Shown piece by piece: positions 60,499 to 64,000 of a DNA stretch of 64,000 nt; the stretch's first letter is position 1; the number at the start of each line of letters is the position of its first letter. Below the pieces are notes generated by a model that searched no databases, was not told the DNA's origin, and worked only from the letters and a program-made list of their open reading frames with translations. A program made the position numbers and the translations under genes. Source of the DNA: Leucobacter exalbidus (lineage in GTDB: Bacteria > Actinomycetota > Actinomycetes > Actinomycetales > Microbacteriaceae). The DNA lies in contig NZ_JAFIDA010000001.1 of NCBI RefSeq assembly GCF_017834145.1, forward strand, positions 2,914,001 to 2,978,000. Reading direction: 5' to 3'.

Positions 60499-62226
60499 TT
60501 AGTGCGTCTCAGGCGGGGTGAGGCGTGACTCCTGCGCATCCAGTGCGTGCTCGGCGGCGCGCAGTGCGTGCGAGCTGTACCGGCCGATGGCGCGCTCCTC
60601 GATGAGGGCAGCGCGCTGCGATTCGAGCGCCGCGCGTGCGAGCCTGAGATAGGCGCGCGCCGGGCTCTCAACCTCGGGAACCGAGGTGTATCCCTCGGCG
60701 CTGCCGAGCGACATCGCGATGGGCGTGAGCGTGTTCTTGGCGCCCGCACGGGCTCGCGCAGTAACGGAATCTGGGGTTTGATGCGCCGGATCCTCATTGG
60801 CGAGCGCATCGTCGATTCCGCTATTGGCGGCCTCAACGAGGTCGCCGCTGAGCGCGGTGAGCTCTGCGGCCGTGGCGCCGGCACCCGAGCCGCTCGGCCA
60901 CAGCTTATGAATCAGGGCGGGCAGTGACAGCCCGTGCAGCAGCAGCGTGATGATGGCGACCGCAAACGCGATCATGATGATCTGCGGGCGGTAGGGGATG
61001 GTGATGGGAATCGACTGCGCCGCCGCAAGCGTCACCACGCCGCGCATCCCGCTCCAGCTCAGCACCGCACCATCGCGCCAGCCCAGCTGCTGATCACGCT
61101 CATGAACGATATCGGCATGCACGCGCTGCTGCAGCAACGATACGCGCCGCAGGCGTTGCGTGCTGGGATCCGGATCCTCACGCACCCGCCCCGCCATGCG
61201 CTTCAGGCCCCGGCCCCGCCGCTCATACGCGCGGGCCGTGCTGCGCAGGCCCACGATGAGGGGCGCGACGAATAGCGCGCGGCACACGATCAGCACGCCC
61301 ACAAGTGCGAGCGAAATGAGCAGCACGTGCGCGAGCTCAAAATCACTGTTGATGACCTGCTCGACGAGGGCGTGCAGCTGCAGGCCCATCAGTAAGAACA
61401 CGCCATTTTCGAGCACGAACTGCACCGTGCGCCAGTTCAGCCGCTCGTTGGTGCGGGCGGTGGCACTGAATCGGCGTGAGGCGTGGTGGCCGGTGTAGAG
61501 GCCGGTGACGACGACCGCGAGTACGCCAGAAGCGTGCAGTTCTTCGGCGGGAATGAACGCGATGAAGGGCACCACGAACGAAATCATGGTGTCGTAGACA
61601 GGGTTGTTGAGCTTCGACCGCAGCCACACGGTGATGATGCCCATCAGGCCGCCCACAATCAGGGCAACAGTGACGGAGTAGACGAAGGAGCCGGCGGCCT
61701 CGACGAACACGAAGTTGCCGGCCACTGCGGCGATCGCGGTTTTCAGGAGCACGAGGGAGGTGGCATCGTTGACGAGGCTTTCGCCCTCGAGGATGGACAC
61801 CACCCGGTCGGGCATGCCGAGCCGCTTACCAATTGACGTGGCGGCCACGGCATCGGTGGGGCTGATCACGGCGCCGAGGGCGATGGCGGCGGGCAGCGGA
61901 ATGCCGGGCACGAAGGCGTGCAGCACGAGCCCGATAATCACGGCCGAGATGACGACCAGCACGACCGAGAGGCCAATGACGGGCCGAAAGTTACGGCGAA
62001 AATCGATCAGCGGCACGTTCACCGCGGCCGCATACAGCAGCGGTGGCAGCACACCCAACAAGATCAGGTCGGGCGGTACTTCAATCAGCGGCACAAAGGG
62101 CAGATACCCCGCCCCAATGCCCACGACCACCAAGAGCAGCGGGGCGGCCACGCCGATGCGGCTTCCCAGCACAGACGTGCCAACGAGCACCACGACGCCG
62201 ATTACGAGGAGAAGTCCAAATTCCAT
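60499..62226 (-). CDS. CPA1-family Na+/H+ antiporter
   Basis: The 575-residue protein has about twelve hydrophobic segments and the CPA1/NhaP motifs GAVISPTDAVAATSIGKRLGMP and ILEGESLVNDATSLVLLK, which carries the ion-binding Asn-Asp pair, plus the SWSGMRGVVTLAAAQ segment in helix 11. A long cytoplasmic C-terminal tail of about 150 residues, rich in Ala/Arg/Glu, follows the membrane part and probably regulates activity. It exchanges sodium or potassium for protons in pH and salt homeostasis. ATG 62226 begins directly before helix 1. The 217-bp gap upstream contains nothing I can assign. Confidence 0.9.
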   Translation of the reverse strand: MEFGLLLVIGVVVLVGTSVLGSRIGVAAPLLLVVVGIGAGYLPFVPLIEVPPDLILLGVLPPLLYAAAVNVPLIDFRRNFRPVIGLSVVLVVISAVIIGLVLHAFVPGIPLPAAIALGAVISPTDAVAATSIGKRLGMPDRVVSILEGESLVNDATSLVLLKTAIAAVAGNFVFVEAAGSFVYSVTVALIVGGLMGIITVWLRSKLNNPVYDTMISFVVPFIAFIPAEELHASGVLAVVVTGLYTGHHASRRFSATARTNERLNWRTVQFVLENGVFLLMGLQLHALVEQVINSDFELAHVLLISLALVGVLIVCRALFVAPLIVGLRSTARAYERRGRGLKRMAGRVREDPDPSTQRLRRVSLLQQRVHADIVHERDQQLGWRDGAVLSWSGMRGVVTLAAAQSIPITIPYRPQIIMIAFAVAIITLLLHGLSLPALIHKLWPSGSGAGATAAELTALSGDLVEAANSGIDDALANEDPAHQTPDSVTARARAGAKNTLTPIAMSLGSAEGYTSVPEVESPARAYLRLARAALESQRAALIEERAIGRYSSHALRAAEHALDAQESRLTPPETH

Positions 62227-62443
62227 CGGATCATCACTTTCGGGGATCCAGGGGCCGCCAGCTCCGGTCGATACGCTTCACGCGCCGGGCAGCGCGCTGG
62301 GCGGTGCCTGCTCATATCCTACGGGGCATACGAGGGCCTCAGCCCAGGGGCGAAGCCGAAATCGTGTGCTGCCGGCGCGCATTGTGGCTGCAGCGGCTGC
62401 GTGCGGTTTACCTGGCGTGCGTACCTCAGCTGCCGCGTGTGGC

Positions 62444-63304
62444 TTAAACGCCGCCGCGCTTGGCCGTGCCAATCACCCCGGCACAGGCAGCCACCACCAG
62501 CGCAATCGCGCCACACTGCACAAGCGTCAGGTGCTGCGCGAGCACCACGAACCCCGCCAGCGCAGCCACCGCGGGCCCGAGGCTCGACAGCACCCCAAAC
62601 ACCCGTACCGACATGCGGCGCAGCGCCACAAACTCCAGCGTGTACGGAATCACTGAGGTGAGCAGCGCGGCCCCCACAAACACCGCGATCAGTATCGGCT
62701 GCACGGTGAACGCGGCAACGGCGTCACCGGCACCCAGCGGAAGCACGACTGCGGCGGCGACGGTCATGGCGACCGCGAGCGGGTCGAGGCCCTGGGCTTT
62801 AGCCCCCAACCGTGACGAACACACAATGTAGAGCGCCCAAAACCCGGCCGCCGCCAACGCAAATCCGACCCCGGCAAGCGGCAGCCCGCCACCCGGGGCC
62901 GCGCCGAGCAGCAGTACCCCGCCGAGCGCCAGCACCACCCAGCCCACATCGAGCAGCCGGCGACTGGTCGCCGCAGCCACCGCAAGCGGCCCGAGCAGTT
63001 CGATCGTGACGGCGATGCCCAGCGGAATTCGGTCAAACGCGAGGTAAATGCACGAGTTCATGCCCGCCAGCGCAATCCCCAGCGCGATCGCCCCGCCCCA
63101 CGTGGCACGATCCCACGACCTCACGCGGGGGCGCACGAATACGAGCAGCAGCAGGGCAGCAAATCCCAGCCTGGCAGCAGCGGCGCCCAGCGGCCCCACC
63201 GCGGTAAACATGCCACCCACCAGCGCGTTACCAAACTGGACGCTGAAGATCGCGGCCACCGCGAGCACACTGGCGGGCACACGGTGCCGAGCAAAAGAGG
63301 TCAT
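62444..63304 (-). CDS. EamA-family exporter (RhtA-like)
   Basis: The 286-residue protein consists of ten hydrophobic helices in two EamA repeats. [26 protein letters not shown] and [28 protein letters not shown] in the first half, and [39 protein letters not shown] in the second (split over residues 195-240), match the RhtA threonine/homoserine exporter branch. It probably exports an amino acid or related metabolite. ATG 63304 starts the family N-terminus. It is divergent from the DUF3516 helicase gene across 128 bp and lies on the same strand as the antiporter gene. Confidence 0.88.
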   Translation of the reverse strand: MTSFARHRVPASVLAVAAIFSVQFGNALVGGMFTAVGPLGAAAARLGFAALLLLVFVRPRVRSWDRATWGGAIALGIALAGMNSCIYLAFDRIPLGIAVTIELLGPLAVAAATSRRLLDVGWVVLALGGVLLLGAAPGGGLPLAGVGFALAAAGFWALYIVCSSRLGAKAQGLDPLAVAMTVAAAVVLPLGAGDAVAAFTVQPILIAVFVGAALLTSVIPYTLEFVALRRMSVRVFGVLSSLGPAVAALAGFVVLAQHLTLVQCGAIALVVAACAGVIGTAKRGGV

Positions 63305-63432
63305 CGTGTGGTTACTTTACCCGGCGGCGCGGCCACTCTGTTGACCCGTCGGCTCACCACCGCCCCAGCGGTCGGTACCCTAGTGACAGGGCTGCGCGGC
63401 AAATGGCCGAGCGTGACAGGAACGAGACACAA

Positions 63433-64000
63433 GTGAGCTTAGAGACAACGCTCGAGCAATTGCGAAGCGCTGCACGCGAGGCCGGTGACGCCACGGTGAG
63501 CCCAGACGACGCCTTTGCGGCGTTCGAAGAGTGGGTGTGGGAAGACCGCGGGCTCAGGCTGTACCCCGCGCAAGAGGAAGCGATCCTCGGCATCACCCTC
63601 GGCAGCAACGTGATTTTGGCGACCCCCACCGGCACCGGTAAATCACTCGTCGCACTCGGCGCCCACTTCTCAGCACTCACCGAGGGCCGCCGCACCGTCT
63701 ACACCGCCCCCATTAAAGCGCTCGTGAGCGAAAAGTTCTTCGAGCTTGTCGCCGTGTTTGGCGCCGAAAACGTGGGCATGATCACAGGCGACGCCTCCAT
63801 CAACTCAGACGCCCCCGTGATCTGCTGCACCGCCGAGATCCTCGCCAACCTCGCCATTCGCGACCGTGAGATCGGCGGCATCACGCAGGTAGTGATGGAT
63901 GAGTTCCACTACTACGCCGAACCCGAGCGCGGCTGGGCCTGGCAGGTACCGCTGCTGATGATGCCCGACGCCCAGTTCCTGCTGATGTCAGCCACCCTGG
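63433..64000 (+). CDS. DEAD/DEAH-box helicase with DUF3516 (5' part)
   Basis: From GTG 63433 about 189 codons are present before the right edge. Visible motifs are [13 protein letters not shown] (Q-like), [16 protein letters not shown] (Walker A), [16 protein letters not shown] (Ia), [22 protein letters not shown] (Ib), [23 protein letters not shown] (Walker B, DEFH) and LLMSATL (III). This string of motifs is that of the large actinobacterial Ski2/DUF3516 helicases, of roughly 850 residues, probably involved in RNA processing or DNA repair. The rest lies outside the window. ACGAGACACAA precedes the start; the ribosome site is weak. Confidence 0.88.
   Translation, partial: MSLETTLEQLRSAAREAGDATVSPDDAFAAFEEWVWEDRGLRLYPAQEEAILGITLGSNVILATPTGTGKSLVALGAHFSALTEGRRTVYTAPIKALVSEKFFELVAVFGAENVGMITGDASINSDAPVICCTAEILANLAIRDREIGGITQVVMDEFHYYAEPERGWAWQVPLLMMPDAQFLLMSATL

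Noticed and set aside
62227-62443. Possible small gene or RNA in the 217-bp gap before the antiporter
   Set aside because: Only Arg-rich frame shadows and no stable hairpin or motif were seen.

Overview
The window looks like chromosomal DNA from a GC-rich actinobacterium, most likely a Microbacteriaceae member near Leucobacter. Support comes from the pervasive G/C third codon positions, an actinobacterial polymerase C-terminus at the left edge, a DUF3516-type helicase at the right edge, a TM0106-type nuclease-helicase and an actinobacterial-style maltose locus. The genus is inference. No rRNA, tRNA, CRISPR array or prophage was seen. The layout is mostly short catabolic operons, each beside its own regulator, which suggests a soil or host-associated organism that uses aromatics, amines, N-heterocycles and maltodextrins.

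Region by region: 1-5400 holds a polymerase fragment, an APC permease, yaeQ, a divergent HxlR/NAD(P)-oxidoreductase pair, and a gamma-glutamylcyclotransferase-like/SGNH hydrolase gene split by a 602-bp IS21-family deletion derivative with a 6-bp target duplication. 5412-13674 is a minus-strand homoprotocatechuate meta-cleavage cluster (hpaD, hpaE, FCD-type GntR regulator, FAH-RraA fusion, hpaI, hpaH, an aldehyde dehydrogenase) with palindromic operators. A 5'-truncated GMC oxidoreductase follows. 15474-22534 is a maltose/maltodextrin locus (LacI regulator, GH13 glucosidase, malE, malF, malG) with two LacI-type operators, a good promoter and a malE-malF hairpin. 22568-30385 has an AraC regulator, a DUF1622 membrane protein, and a TPP enzyme, MHS transporter, IclR regulator and 3-hydroxybenzoate 4-monooxygenase group with two matching operators. 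30521-35032 is an amine catabolism group (semialdehyde dehydrogenase, permease, amine oxidase). 34959-41184 holds a DUF4349 lipoprotein, an MFS exporter, a DEAD-box helicase with an RGG-rich tail, a GNAT-AAA+ fusion and a Pr6Pr membrane protein. 41416-45024 is a large RecB-like nuclease/helicase. 45061-46776 is an HD hydrolase/GlxA-type regulator pair. 46791-53503 is a permease, hydantoinase A, DUF917, DUF917, PucR operon. 53642-55074 is an IS3-family (IS150-like) element carrying two inactivating changes. 55072-64000 holds an isochorismatase-type hydrolase with a second GlxA-type regulator, an aminotransferase, a small unknown protein, alanine dehydrogenase with its Lrp-type regulator, a Na+/H+ antiporter, an RhtA-like exporter and the start of a DUF3516 helicase.

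The genes converge on central metabolism. The hpa set should take homoprotocatechuate to pyruvate and succinate semialdehyde, which the dehydrogenase at 30521 could also receive from polyamines. The monooxygenase should feed protocatechuate to a ring-cleavage pathway outside the window. The mal locus imports and hydrolyses maltodextrins but lacks its ATPase. The least understood unit is the HyuA/DUF917/DUF917 operon. The clearest surprise is the hydrolase gene whose intact form can be rebuilt across the IS21 remnant.
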